Assembly (NCBI GenBank): GCA_900110395.1
Contig: FODP01000018.1
Location: 62,255-126,254 of the forward strand
Direction: 5' to 3'
Source of the DNA: Rhodospirillales bacterium URHD0017
GTDB lineage: Bacteria > Pseudomonadota > Alphaproteobacteria > Reyranellales > Reyranellaceae
Length of the DNA stretch: 64,000 bases
Below are positions 51,039 to 59,889 of this stretch, piece by piece (the stretch's first letter is position 1; every line of letters begins with the position of its first letter). The notes below the pieces were generated by a model, which did not search any database, had not been told where the DNA came from, and saw only the letters and a list, made by a program, of their open reading frames with translations. A program made the position numbers and the translations under genes.

Positions 51039-51087
51039 TGGCGCCCCCTACGGGATTCGAACCCGTGTTTCAGCCTTGAGAGGGCTG
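51039..51087 (-). other. 3' half of tRNA-Glu(CTC), probable attachment-site scar
   Basis: On the minus strand: CAGCC-CTCTCAA-GGCTG (anticodon stem-loop, anticodon CTC), AAAC, T-arm ACGGGTTCGAATCCCGT, then AGGGGGC-G-CCA. The upstream 26 nt should supply GCCCCCT and a D-arm but do not. The tRNA is therefore cut exactly at the anticodon stem, the normal crossover area of tRNA-targeting integrases. Confidence 0.75.
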
Positions 51088-51147
51088 CCTCTTGGGCAGC
51101 GGCACCCTTTACGGCCGCGTCATTGCGCTTGTGGCTGAGGCCGAAGC

Positions 51148-51387
51148 CTATAGAAGTGCATAGCCCCTCTTTGGGTTCATCCTCACAGCCTTTCCGCAGG
51201 CGGCCCGCTGTGGCTCGCGGATCACCAGTTGGGCACGCAGCGCATAGCTCAGGCTTGCGGCAGGCTCTGGCCCCGGAGGCCGCGGCGACGGCACCTGGAT
51301 TGGTCCACTTACCCGCCAGTAGTTCAAGGTGAGAAGAATGATGACCGATACAACGAAGCCCCCGATTGAATAGGCCGTGCCTATCAT
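51148..51387 (-). CDS. Small single-pass membrane protein
   Basis: 79 aa. One N-terminal membrane helix (AYSIGGFVVSVIILLTLNYW) followed by a Pro-rich linker and a basic tail. AAGGAGA stands 6 nt before the ATG, a strong ribosome site that supports a real gene. No family recognised. Confidence 0.55.
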   Translation of the reverse strand: MIGTAYSIGGFVVSVIILLTLNYWRVSGPIQVPSPRPPGPEPAASLSYALRAQLVIREPQRAACGKAVRMNPKRGYALL

Positions 51388-51898
51388 CTGCGTCTCCTTG
51401 GGTGGTCAGTTGATCATCCTAGTGTATCGGAGGTTCTGACGGAAAAAATGTGAGAAGGCACCTATACACCCGCCTCACGGCGGTCCCCTATGGGTGGTCG
51501 GTCTCGCACGCAGAGCCGTCGCGCCCACCTACGCGGCCTCAACGATGTTCTCACCTCACGTCCACCAGCGCACCGCCGAGCGTCCAAGGAAAGGCGCCGG
51601 AGGAGAGTCGTCCGCCGAGGCCCGCAGTTTTGCTCTTGGTACCTGGTTTGGATACCACGCCCACGAAGGGCGGCACCAGCCGCTCCTAGGCTGCCAGCGC
51701 TTCGTTCGTGCCCCTAAATTCCTCAAGGTGCTTCCAATCGGGGCGCGCGGGTATGCCAACTCGGTCGCGATGGCCGATCGTAAGCTCTGCCGCGCTTCAG
51801 CGATGGCTACTGCCTAAGTGTGCACACGCGCACCGCGAGCACGAGGAACGCGCCGCAGTAGGCCGCGAAGATGCGGCGTGCGAGGGTGTCGCTGTCCA
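51388..51898. other. Non-coding stretch of about 510 bp
   Basis: Open frames here are short and Arg/Pro-rich, with no consistent similarity to known proteins. No repeats or hairpins stand out. Confidence 0.5.
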
Positions 51899-52687
51899 TC
51901 AGCGCACCGCTTGCGCTTCGGTCCGTGGCGCCTCTACCGGTTGAGGGGTATCTTCAAGCCGCGGCAGCTCGGGATGCAGGTTGTTAGCGGCGTAGCCATT
52001 TTCGAGCGCCCAGATGGCTGCTTGAGTTCGGTTAGCCACCCGTATCTTTCGCAGGACCGACTTCATGTGGACCTTGACCGTTGCTTCCGCAATGTCGAGC
52101 GTCCGGGCGATCATCTTGTTGCCATGTCCCTTTACCACGCTTTTGATGATCTGCTCCTCACGCTCCGATAGGCCGTGACGAACTCGAATTGAAAAAGAGC
52201 CGTCGAAGGAATCATTCCGCGCCTCCTCACTCGTCACAACCGCCGCGATCGGTAACCGAGCGGACGGTAAAGCGATTACCGAACGGGACGCAGTGTTCTG
52301 GATCAGGATCTTGAAATCCCCATCGAGAATCTGCTGAAGAGCGCTGATAAGCACATCAGGCGACGCGGATAATGGAACGCATCCATCGATCTCCGACAGC
52401 GACAGCTTCTGGAAGTCGTTCGATGATGCCTGTTCGAAGAGAAGAACGATTTTGGTTTCCGGCCACAGCTTGCGAATGCAGCTCGCGGCAGTAGTGGCTT
52501 CCTCGGCCGGCAGTGCCCCAAGGATGACGAGCTTGGGCACGTCTGCGACAAGCGACGCACTGTCGATGTCAGCCGTTGAAGCGACACCGCCGATTACACA
52601 ATACGAATGACTCGCCATCAGTGAAACCAGTGCCTCGCATACAAGCGAACACGGTTCAATGATGAGCGTGGCTACACGCTCTTCCAT
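51899..52687 (-). CDS. LuxR/NarL-type regulator with degenerate receiver domain
   Basis: 262 aa from the ATG at 52687 (TGAGG 6 nt upstream). Residues 1-125 have a receiver-like fold: LIIEPCSLVCEALVSLM, then PKLVILGALPAE where the phospho-acceptor Asp is normally found (LVILG instead of LVILD). The acidic pocket is reduced to one Glu. Residues 180-245 form the LuxR helix-turn-helix: LSEREEQIIKSVVKGHGNKM, IARTLDIAEATVKVHMKSVL. Probably works without phosphorylation. Target genes unknown. Confidence 0.87.
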   Translation of the reverse strand: MEERVATLIIEPCSLVCEALVSLMASHSYCVIGGVASTADIDSASLVADVPKLVILGALPAEEATTAASCIRKLWPETKIVLLFEQASSNDFQKLSLSEIDGCVPLSASPDVLISALQQILDGDFKILIQNTASRSVIALPSARLPIAAVVTSEEARNDSFDGSFSIRVRHGLSEREEQIIKSVVKGHGNKMIARTLDIAEATVKVHMKSVLRKIRVANRTQAAIWALENGYAANNLHPELPRLEDTPQPVEAPRTEAQAVR

Positions 52688-53061
52688 CTGTTGCCTCAAT
52701 CCCAATTGTCCCACACACCTCCGCACCGTACTGGAACGTTAGGCTCGGCGAATTAACACAGGTTAAGTTGGCGGCATCCCAATGTCGGATTCTTGCATGC
52801 GCAGCTAGCCCTCAGGGTGAGCTACCCAAATGCGCAAGCGAAGAACTGCTCTCAAAAACGTACTCTTTTGGGAATGCCTGCGAGGTTTTGTTGGTGCGCC
52901 CATTCCACCAGTAGAGACGCAGCGTCAGGGACCAAAGTCGGATCGGAGCCCACACAGCCCAACGATCCGGCTTTGGTTCCGTTTGAAGGCCGGCCGGTGG
53001 TGCAGCCACCATCTCCCGTCGGCGCCTCGTCTACCAGGCACCGTGTAACCCGGATTTAGGC
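52688..53061. other. Non-coding stretch
   Basis: About 370 bp divergently flanked by the LuxR gene and an SNase remnant; likely holds the LuxR-gene promoter. No other feature recognised. Confidence 0.4.
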
Positions 53062-53295
53062 ATGCAGGACAAGGACCGTACACGCTGTAAGCGCATCGTT
53101 ATCTGCCGAGCGTCCGGCGAGGATCTGAGCGACATTATGGTCCGCGAGGGATTGGCGCTGGCTTTCACCCGCTATGGCGCCGACCACGTCGCCGACGAGC
53201 AGCGCGCCCGTGCCGGGCGCCGCGGCCTTCGCGCGCACAACTGCGCAGCGGCTAGGGACTATCGGGCGAAGCGCCGGGCCACTGTTCTGCCATGA
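53062..53295 (+). pseudogene. SNase-like nuclease C-terminal fragment (copy 2)
   Basis: KRIVICRASGEDLSDIMVRE, GLALAFTRYGADHVADEQRA, RAGRRGLRAHNCAAARDYRA. The frame begins inside the nuclease domain, so the catalytic half is missing. Its last 4 nt overlap the start of the GH42-like gene. A segment from about 53225 to 53320 is strongly similar at DNA level to 59980-60060, and the similarity runs past the nuclease stop codon. Confidence 0.65.
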
Positions 53296-55742
53296 CCCTG
53301 CAGTCGCGCCTCGTGACCGCGCTCCTCGCAGCAGGGCTTCTGCTGGCATGTCCGGCGGTGGCGGATGAGGTCCGACTACCCGCGCTGGCGCTGGACCCCA
53401 CGGGTCCGGTCATCGCTCTCTGGCGCCCCAGTGCACCGGCCTCCGGTGAGCTACAACTGGACTGGACCCAAGGTGACGGCCGTCTGGTCGAACGGCATCG
53501 CATCACGCTAGCGGAGCCGCAGGCGGAGATTGCGATCCGCATCGACCTGCGACGCGCGCGTGCGCCTGTGAACCTGATCACGGCCCGCTTCAGGCCCGCG
53601 AGTTCCGACGCGGAAACGCAGGCCGAGGCCAGGTTCTTCGTCCGTCCCGCCCCGGGATGGACGCAGTACCAAGTCATCCTGTGGCAGAATGCGCCTGCGT
53701 CCGCCATGCCCGCGCTGCACAGGCTCGGGATCACCGGAACCAAGCTGTTTCGCCCCCTCTCGCAGGCCGGCCGGGACGGTGCGGAACAGCGGATGGCGGC
53801 CGGGCTGCGCTGGTACACCGAAAACTTGGCCACAGACTTCTACGCCCCCTATCACCGCTGGATGCTGGGACGTTCGGTGACCTGGCTGTTCGAACAGACC
53901 AAGACCCGGCACCGGCGGAATCCGGATGACCTGACCGTTTTCCATCGCCAACCCAGTCTCTCCGATCCGGCCTGGCTTGCAACCATCGAGGCCAGGCTGA
54001 CGGAGGTCGCACGCTCGCAGGCCCCTTATCGTCCCCTTTTTCACAACTTGGCTGACGAGAGCGGTATCGCTGATCTCGCGGCGGCCTGGGACTTCGATCT
54101 CTCGCCTTCCTCGCTGCAAGGCATGCGGGCATGGCTGAAGGAACGCCACGGAAGCCTGGCCGCCCTGAACCGGGCTTGGCAAACCGCCTTCCCGACCTGG
54201 GAAGCTGTCACGCCTGCCCTGACCCGTGACGTGCTCAGAAGCGAGGCTGCCGTGCCTTCCTGGATGGAGTTCAAGGCATGGATGGATGTCGCATTTGCCC
54301 GGGCCGTACGCGCCGGCACGAACGCCATCCACCGCGGCGATCCGGAGGCCCTTGCCGCCCTCGAGGGGGCCCAGGTGCCGGGCTGGGGCGGCTATGACTA
54401 CGGACAGCTTGCGCCTGCCGTTGACGCGATGGAGATCTATGACCTCGGGAACGCCATCGAGATCGCGCGCTCATTGAATCCGGATTTGCGGGTGCTGGTC
54501 ACCTCTTTCGACGCCAACGAGGCGGAGCAGCATCGCCTTTGGCATGCGTGGCTGCTGGGCGCGCAGGGGACCATCATCTGGGATGAGGACGGCAGCGTTG
54601 CCGGGCCGGACGGTCGGCCGGGCCCGCGTGGCGCGCTCTTCGCCCCGATGTGGCGCGAGCAGACCGGCGCCTTGGGCGCGCAGTTGCTGGAGGCCCAACC
54701 TGCGCCGGGACAGGTTGCGATTCTTTACTCGCAGGCCAGCTTCCGCATGACTTGGCTGCTGGACCGGCGCCCGAGCGGTGATGCCTGGGTGGAGCGCGAC
54801 GCGGAAGCGGAGGGCGCGGACAATCCCTGGCGCGCGGCGACGCGCCGGGCGGCACGGGCCTTGGCGGGGCTTGGCGCGCAGCCGCGCTGGATCACGCCGG
54901 AAGCGCTCTCAGCGGGCGAGCTCACTCGGGATGGCACGCGGCTTCTCGTGCTCCCGCATAGCATCGCCTTGTCCAACGAGGAGGTCGCCGCCGTGCGCGG
55001 CTTCGCCGAGGCGGGTGGCCTCATCCTGGCGGATGTGCCGCCCGGTGAGCGGGATGCGCTTGGCCGCCCGCGCAATGCAGCGCCGTTTGCGGACCTGGTT
55101 GCCACCCGGCGCCTGCGCTTGCCCGCGAGTCTGCAGGCGGAGACGGCGCCACCGGGTGAAATGGCAACTCTGCTGGCCGAGGCCGGCGTGCATCCGCCCC
55201 TGGCGCTGCTGGACGCGACCGGCCGACCAGCGGCGGACCTGGACATACGCCTGTTCCGCAGCGGCGGCATGATGATCGCTGGCATCCAGCGTCAGGATGG
55301 GGCGGAAGGCGATCGGCCGATGGAACTGCGGCTGCCGGGACGACTGTGGGTGCGATCCCTGCGCGACGGCGCGCCGGCGGTGCTCACCGACAGGCTTGTC
55401 CTGCAACTTGGCCCAATCGAGCCCGTGCTGCTGGCATTATCGGCCGCGCCGCTGCCGGCGCCGACCTTGTCCGGTCCCGCGCAAGCCGCCCTGGGAGATC
55501 TGGTCACCTTCCGGCTTGGGCTGGATGGGCCCGCGTCAGCCGCGGCTCATGTCGTGCGGCTGGAGATCGTGGGCCCCACGGGGCAGGTCGTGCCGGTGGC
55601 GTCGGGGACGGTGCGAGTGCCGCCGGGAGGCAGTCTTTGGCATCTGCCCCTTGCTCCTGGCGACGTGCCTGGCCATTGGCAGGTGCGCGTGACGGATGTT
55701 GTAAGCGGTCGGGCCGCAGTCGCGACCCTCGAGGTGCGCTGA
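53292..55742 (+). CDS. Secreted GH42-like beta-galactosidase-family protein
   Basis: 816 aa. Signal peptide at residues 1 to about 25 (LVTALLAAGLLLACPAVADE). A beta domain to about 110, then a TIM barrel: MPALHRLGITGTKLFRPL, FHNLADESG with candidate acid/base Glu256, WLKERHGSLAALNRAWQTAFPTWE (typical of GH42), LEGAQVPGWGGYDYGQL, and WLLGAQGTIIWDEDGS. Residues from about 480 resemble the glutamine-amidotransferase-like trimerisation domain (ARALAGLGAQPRWITPEAL; LVLPHSIALSNEEVAAVRGF), followed by a beta-sandwich. The standard GH42 'NE' is A-D-E here, so specificity is uncertain. The start lies within the duplicated nuclease-end segment. Confidence 0.78.
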   Translation: MTLQSRLVTALLAAGLLLACPAVADEVRLPALALDPTGPVIALWRPSAPASGELQLDWTQGDGRLVERHRITLAEPQAEIAIRIDLRRARAPVNLITARFRPASSDAETQAEARFFVRPAPGWTQYQVILWQNAPASAMPALHRLGITGTKLFRPLSQAGRDGAEQRMAAGLRWYTENLATDFYAPYHRWMLGRSVTWLFEQTKTRHRRNPDDLTVFHRQPSLSDPAWLATIEARLTEVARSQAPYRPLFHNLADESGIADLAAAWDFDLSPSSLQGMRAWLKERHGSLAALNRAWQTAFPTWEAVTPALTRDVLRSEAAVPSWMEFKAWMDVAFARAVRAGTNAIHRGDPEALAALEGAQVPGWGGYDYGQLAPAVDAMEIYDLGNAIEIARSLNPDLRVLVTSFDANEAEQHRLWHAWLLGAQGTIIWDEDGSVAGPDGRPGPRGALFAPMWREQTGALGAQLLEAQPAPGQVAILYSQASFRMTWLLDRRPSGDAWVERDAEAEGADNPWRAATRRAARALAGLGAQPRWITPEALSAGELTRDGTRLLVLPHSIALSNEEVAAVRGFAEAGGLILADVPPGERDALGRPRNAAPFADLVATRRLRLPASLQAETAPPGEMATLLAEAGVHPPLALLDATGRPAADLDIRLFRSGGMMIAGIQRQDGAEGDRPMELRLPGRLWVRSLRDGAPAVLTDRLVLQLGPIEPVLLALSAAPLPAPTLSGPAQAALGDLVTFRLGLDGPASAAAHVVRLEIVGPTGQVVPVASGTVRVPPGGSLWHLPLAPGDVPGHWQVRVTDVVSGRAAVATLEVR

Positions 55743-55893
55743 TGCAGGATCCCGACAGATCGCGTCGGATATGCTGCACCAAGATCATGGGCTCGTACTG
55801 ATGGGCTCGGGCGGGTGCTTCATCCGAGGAAGCGCCAAGATCGGCGGCGGCAGGCCCGCGGTGGCGAGGGCCTGCTCGAGCAGCGCTGCATAG

Positions 55894-56427
55894 TCATCGC
55901 CAAAACCACCATCGGCGGCGCTTATTGGCTTGCTCGCCCTCCCTCAATTCATGCTTGAGGCCCGTCACCAAGTCTTCAACGGATTGAACCCGGCGCCGTT
56001 CATCGAGGATCTCAGCCTTGGCTTGAACGACGCGCTCCTGGGCGGCCTGGCACTCCCGGCGAACGTGATCTATCTGCTGCTGCAGGGTGTGGCGGTCGGC
56101 AACCTCACGGTCCAACGCGGCCTCAAGTGCCTCGGCCTTACCCTTCAATGCCGCACTCTCGGCTTGGGCAGTCGCGACTTGCTCGCGCAGCGTGCCGTTG
56201 GAATCGCGGGCCGCCTTCAGCTCTCCTCACAAGGTCTCGATGATCGCCTGCAGCGGGGCAACAGCGGCCGCGACGGCTTCGGCGGCCGCTCGACCATCAG
56301 CCTCGGCATTAACGGCTTGACGCCGAGCGCGGACCTTTCGCGGACCAGCAGCGAGCAACTCGGTCGGTACACAAACTTCTGCTTCGCCATCTGGGCGGGT
56401 CGGCGTCCGATGCCCCGTATTGATCAC
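55894..56427 (-). pseudogene. Coiled-coil protein gene with in-frame TGA
   Basis: The frame starts at GTG 56427 and meets TGA at 56227-56229 after 66 codons, then continues in the same frame to 55894 (LKAARDSNGTLREQVATAQA, ESAALKGKAEALEAALDREV, ADRHTLQQQIDHVRRECQAA, GLKHELREGEQANKRRRWWF). The composition is KfrA-like: DNA-binding start plus long alpha-helical coil. A CGA-to-TGA change would explain the break. Either a young pseudogene, two genes, or a read error. The downstream part alone could start at TTG 56148. Confidence 0.5.
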
Positions 56428-56569
56428 GATTGGTCAGTTGCCGTCTCCCTGCCTGTGTTGGTGTGATCGGCCCGGAGTCTGCGGGGGCAAACACAATGGC
56501 GGGATGGCTTCTGGGGCACGCGCCGACGACGTCGCGAGAATATCCTGATGCCGGTTCGCGGGGGCCGGG

Positions 56570-58711
56570 GTGAGCGCGGACAGCGACGCTGGCGCCACCA
56601 GCAACGATTTCGTTTCACTGCGGCCTGATCAGCTCGTGGGGCGGTACCGTATCGTCTCCGTTCTGGGGCAAGGCAGTTTCGGCATCACCTACCGCGCCAT
56701 CGATAGCGAGCTCGGCCGCGAGGTCGCGATCAAGGAATATCTGCCGGCCGCGCTCGCCGTCCGGCAGGACGGCACGACCGTGGCGCCGCGGTCCGGCAGC
56801 GCAGCGGCCGACTTCGCCTGGGGGCGCGACCGCTTCATCGCCGAGGGGCGCACGCTGGCGGCGTTTCATCGCCTCCCGGGCGTCGTGCAGGTGCACGACT
56901 TTCTCGAGGCGAACGGCACGGCCTATCTCGCCATGGAGTTGGTGCGCGGCCGCACTCTGCTCGAGCAGATCGAGCGACAGGGGCCGCTCGACGCCGCAGG
57001 CCTCGACGGGATTCTCTCGACCCTTCTCGACGGGCTCGAGCAGGTCCACGGGGTAGGCTTCCTTCATCGCGACATCAAGCCCGCCAATGTCCTGGTCGAT
57101 GGCAACGGTCACCCCGTGCTGATCGATTTCGGCGCCTCCCGCGCCGCACTAGACGGACGCTCGCAGGCGATGACGGCGATCTTCACCCCGGGCTACGCCG
57201 CGGTCGAGCAGTTCACGGCCGCCACGCAGGGACCGTGGACGGATATCTACGGCCTGGCTGCCACGGTCCATCACGCGATCACCGGCCGTGCGCCGCCCAA
57301 CGCGATCGATCGGATCATCGACGACACGTACGTGGCCCTCGCCGACAGCGGGCTTCCTTTCCCTCGAACGCTGCTCGCCGGCATCGATGCCGGCCTCGCC
57401 GTGCGCGCCGCCGACCGCCCGCAATCGATCGCGGCGTGGCGGAAGATCCTGTCTGCGACCCCGGTCGGTGCCGGCGCGGCACCGGCCACCGTCGTCATGC
57501 CGCGCGCCGCGACGGCCGCCGCCGCCACGGCCGTGGCGGCATCGCGCATGCGGCTGGCCATGATGCTGGCCGCCGGCGTCGCGGTCCTATGCCTGCTGGC
57601 GGGAGGCTGGTTCGCCATCGGCTCGCGTCCCTCGGGCCCGGCGGTCTCTGAATCGTCATCCCCTTCATCGTCATCCACCGCGTCATCATCCGCCGGTCCG
57701 TCATCGCCATCGCCGTCTGCGCAGCCGGCCGTTGCGGCTGCGCCGGCCCAGGATCGTGCACAGGAGCAGCTCGAAGAGGCACGCCGAGCGCAGCGGGCGG
57801 CTTTCGAGGAGGCTGCACGCCTGCGCGCCGAAGCCGACGCTCGTCGCAAATTGGACGAGGAAGCGGCCTTGCGGCGCAAGATCGAGGAAGAAATGCGCCA
57901 GAAGGCGGAGGCGGAGGAGGCTGCCCGCCGGCGGGCCGTCGAAGACGCCAAGCGCCAGGCCGCCGCTGATATGGCGGCCGCGGCCGCGGCTCGGCAGCAG
58001 GCGGAGAGCGATGCCCGCAATAAGGCGGAAGCGGAGGCGGCCGTGCGCCTGAAGGCCGAGGAGGCCGACCTCAAGGGAGCGGAAGCCGCGGAGGCGGCGC
58101 TTCGCCTTGGCCAGCCCGACCGCCAGCGTATCCAGACCGCGCTGACGGCGCTGGGATTCCTGACGGGCGGCAATGATGGCGTGTTCGGCGCGCGGTCGCG
58201 TGAGATGATCGCTGCCTGGCAGAAGAAAGCCGGTCGCGCCGCTACCGGATATCTTTCGGTGGACTCGCAGGCGGCCCTGCTGCGCGAGGCTGCGCCGTCG
58301 CTCGCTCGCCACGACGAGGAGCAACGCAAGCTTGCCGCCGTCGCGCAGCCACAACCGGCGGCACCGGCGAAGGTCGCCACGCCCTGCGAGGGCACCTACA
58401 GGGTGCAGTGGTGCCGCGCCGCCTACCAGGGATACCCGTCGAGCTGCTGGAACGCCAACGCGACGATCAGCAGCGGCGTGATCTCCGGCGGCTGGACGTC
58501 GCAGGGTTCGACTGATCGCCAGACCTTCAGCGGCAACATCGACGCCGGTGGGGCCGTCCGGGTCACCTACAACGGAGTCGGGCAACAGACCCACGTCAAC
58601 CAGGCCTTCACCGTCTACATGACAGGCCGGGTGGAAGGGAACGTCCTGAGCATTGCCGGCCGGGCGGGAGCGAACGGGCGGGATTTCTCGGCCACCATCC
58701 AGTGCCGGTAG
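56570..58711 (+). CDS. Membrane serine/threonine protein kinase with peptidoglycan-binding domain
   Basis: 713 aa. Kinase at residues 24-290: P-loop GQGSFG (33-38), Lys55 in VAIKEY, HRDIKPAN (catalytic D168), DFG (186-188), and FTPGYAAVEQ as the activation segment. A transmembrane helix near 330-350 is followed by a Ser/Pro linker and a long coiled coil (about 400-510). A peptidoglycan-binding domain follows (IQTALTALGFLTGGNDGVFGARSREMIAAWQ) and then a C-terminal beta domain with four Cys. It probably senses the cell wall and signals inside. The start is GTG at 56570. The secreted companion at 58756 follows by 44 nt. Confidence 0.9.
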   Translation: MSADSDAGATSNDFVSLRPDQLVGRYRIVSVLGQGSFGITYRAIDSELGREVAIKEYLPAALAVRQDGTTVAPRSGSAAADFAWGRDRFIAEGRTLAAFHRLPGVVQVHDFLEANGTAYLAMELVRGRTLLEQIERQGPLDAAGLDGILSTLLDGLEQVHGVGFLHRDIKPANVLVDGNGHPVLIDFGASRAALDGRSQAMTAIFTPGYAAVEQFTAATQGPWTDIYGLAATVHHAITGRAPPNAIDRIIDDTYVALADSGLPFPRTLLAGIDAGLAVRAADRPQSIAAWRKILSATPVGAGAAPATVVMPRAATAAAATAVAASRMRLAMMLAAGVAVLCLLAGGWFAIGSRPSGPAVSESSSPSSSSTASSSAGPSSPSPSAQPAVAAAPAQDRAQEQLEEARRAQRAAFEEAARLRAEADARRKLDEEAALRRKIEEEMRQKAEAEEAARRRAVEDAKRQAAADMAAAAAARQQAESDARNKAEAEAAVRLKAEEADLKGAEAAEAALRLGQPDRQRIQTALTALGFLTGGNDGVFGARSREMIAAWQKKAGRAATGYLSVDSQAALLREAAPSLARHDEEQRKLAAVAQPQPAAPAKVATPCEGTYRVQWCRAAYQGYPSSCWNANATISSGVISGGWTSQGSTDRQTFSGNIDAGGAVRVTYNGVGQQTHVNQAFTVYMTGRVEGNVLSIAGRAGANGRDFSATIQCR

Positions 58712-58755
58712 GAAGCCCGTCCGCAGAAATGATCGGACATTGACGGAGAGGTGGC

Positions 58756-59172
58756 ATGCGACGTCTATCGGCTTTGATCGCCTTGCTGGGCGCGACTGCA
58801 TTGCCTCAGGCGCCGGCGCGCGCCGCGCCCTTCGACGGCACCTGGAGCGTGACGCAGGGGTGCGAGCCCGCACCGGGAGGCGCCCGCGGCTTCAGGTGGC
58901 TGTATGACGCCACGGTAAAGGACGGCAGGCTGGTCGGTCAGTACGGCACGAAGGACAAGCTGTCGTCTCTGACGCTCACCGGGCGAATCCAGGCCGATGG
59001 AACCGCGGCCCTTATGGCCTCGGGGCTCAATGGCAAGTCAGAGTACACGGTGGGTTTCGGTCAACCGGGCGAAAAGTTCAGCTATCCCGTCCCCTCCCGC
59101 TTCGAGGCAACGCGCGGCACGGGCATCCGGACCCAGGGCCGGACGTGCCGGTTTTCCTTCGTGAAGATTTGA
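58756..59172 (+). CDS. Secreted companion protein of the kinase
   Basis: 138 aa. Signal peptide about residues 1-23 (LIALLGATALPQAPARA). The mature part FDGTWSVTQGCEPAPGGARGFRWLYDATVKDGRLVGQYG..... LTGRIQADGTAALMASG....CRFSF resembles the beta domain at the C-terminus of the adjacent kinase (GTYRVQWC...SGNIDAGGAVRV....GRVEGN..SATIQC). This suggests a shared fold and a linked job at the cell surface. GGAGAGGTGGC precedes the ATG. Confidence 0.75.
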   Translation: MRRLSALIALLGATALPQAPARAAPFDGTWSVTQGCEPAPGGARGFRWLYDATVKDGRLVGQYGTKDKLSSLTLTGRIQADGTAALMASGLNGKSEYTVGFGQPGEKFSYPVPSRFEATRGTGIRTQGRTCRFSFVKI

Positions 59173-59188
59173 GCCTGTTACGTCTGGT

Positions 59189-59228
59189 GCATTATCCTTC
59201 CGGCTGGAATCAGCCGGCCGGATAATGC
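59189..59228 (+). terminator. Long hairpin after the kinase operon
   Basis: GCATTATCCTTCCGGCTG, loop GAAT, CAGCCGGCCGGATAATGC: an 18-bp stem with two mismatches, starting 17 nt after the stop codon. No U-tract, but a likely transcript end or processing hairpin. Confidence 0.5.
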
Positions 59229-59553
59229 CGGATCGAACCAACGCGTCAGCCGCGCCCGGCGCGGTCGTGCCGGGAGAGAAGAGAGGCCAGCACAACGTCG
59301 CCATCGTCCGTGAGATGCACGCCTTCCTGAAGTCAACCGACTCGGAGATATGCACCTTCGACCAGAGCAAGGCCTCGGTGGCGGCGCAGTTCGAATACAT
59401 CGTGTTGCAAAAAGCTCAGCAGATGCACCAGCGACGAACACGATGGCTGCACGCCAAGTCTCCCTGCGGCGCGAGCAGGGCATCGAACCATGCACACACG
59501 CAGATTGACCGGCTGGTTGCGTGCGTCAAAGTGGCTGCAAGGGAGAGCCTAGA
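59229..59553. other. Non-coding stretch
   Basis: Open frames exist but show no signal, domain or ribosome site I can trust. Nothing else seen. Confidence 0.4.
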
Positions 59554-59799
59554 ATGCCGCAAACGATCTTGTCGGTCGTTCTGGACGTCGATCCGCAGAG
59601 CGCCAGCCATCTGTCAGACCTCATCGAGGAATTCAAACGCCAACAGGAGGAGGCCGGGGCGGAGACTTACGGCCGGCTCAAGGACGGAGTGCCTTCGTTG
59701 CACTTCTTGTCGATGTCGGTCTTCCAGGGTGCCCACTACGATCCGATCTTCGTGATCGAGGCCAACGCACATGCCAAGATTGCTGCCACAGATTGCTGA
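59554..59799 (+). CDS. N-terminal fragment or small protein of unknown family
   Basis: 81 aa: MPQTILSVVLDVDPQSASHL, SDLIEEFKRQQEEAGAETYG, LKDGVPSLHFLSMSVF, YDPIFVIEAN. The sequence is natural-looking and GGGAGAG precedes the ATG. It resembles the N-terminus of longer rhizobial proteins that continue after 'VIEANFDG', so it is probably truncated after IEAN. Function not known. Confidence 0.5.
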   Translation: MPQTILSVVLDVDPQSASHLSDLIEEFKRQQEEAGAETYGRLKDGVPSLHFLSMSVFQGAHYDPIFVIEANAHAKIAATDC

Positions 59800-59889
59800 A
59801 TGCCCTGTTGAGTTCAAAACAATAAGGCTCCTGCGCCTGGAGTAAGTTGAGCCTGCAAGTGTCGGGCAGGCCGATCAGGCTATCATGGT

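Noticed and set aside
50782..51138. 118-codon plus-strand open frame containing YGIRTRVSALRG
   Set aside because: This peptide is the known false translation of an antisense tRNA-Glu; the frame simply crosses the tRNA fragment.
55930..56466. 178-codon plus-strand open frame
   Set aside because: The opposite strand encodes a much more natural coiled-coil protein in the same DNA.
59225..59755. 176-codon plus-strand open frame
   Set aside because: The second half is an out-of-frame shadow of the 59554 gene, and the first half shows no ribosome site or recognisable motif.
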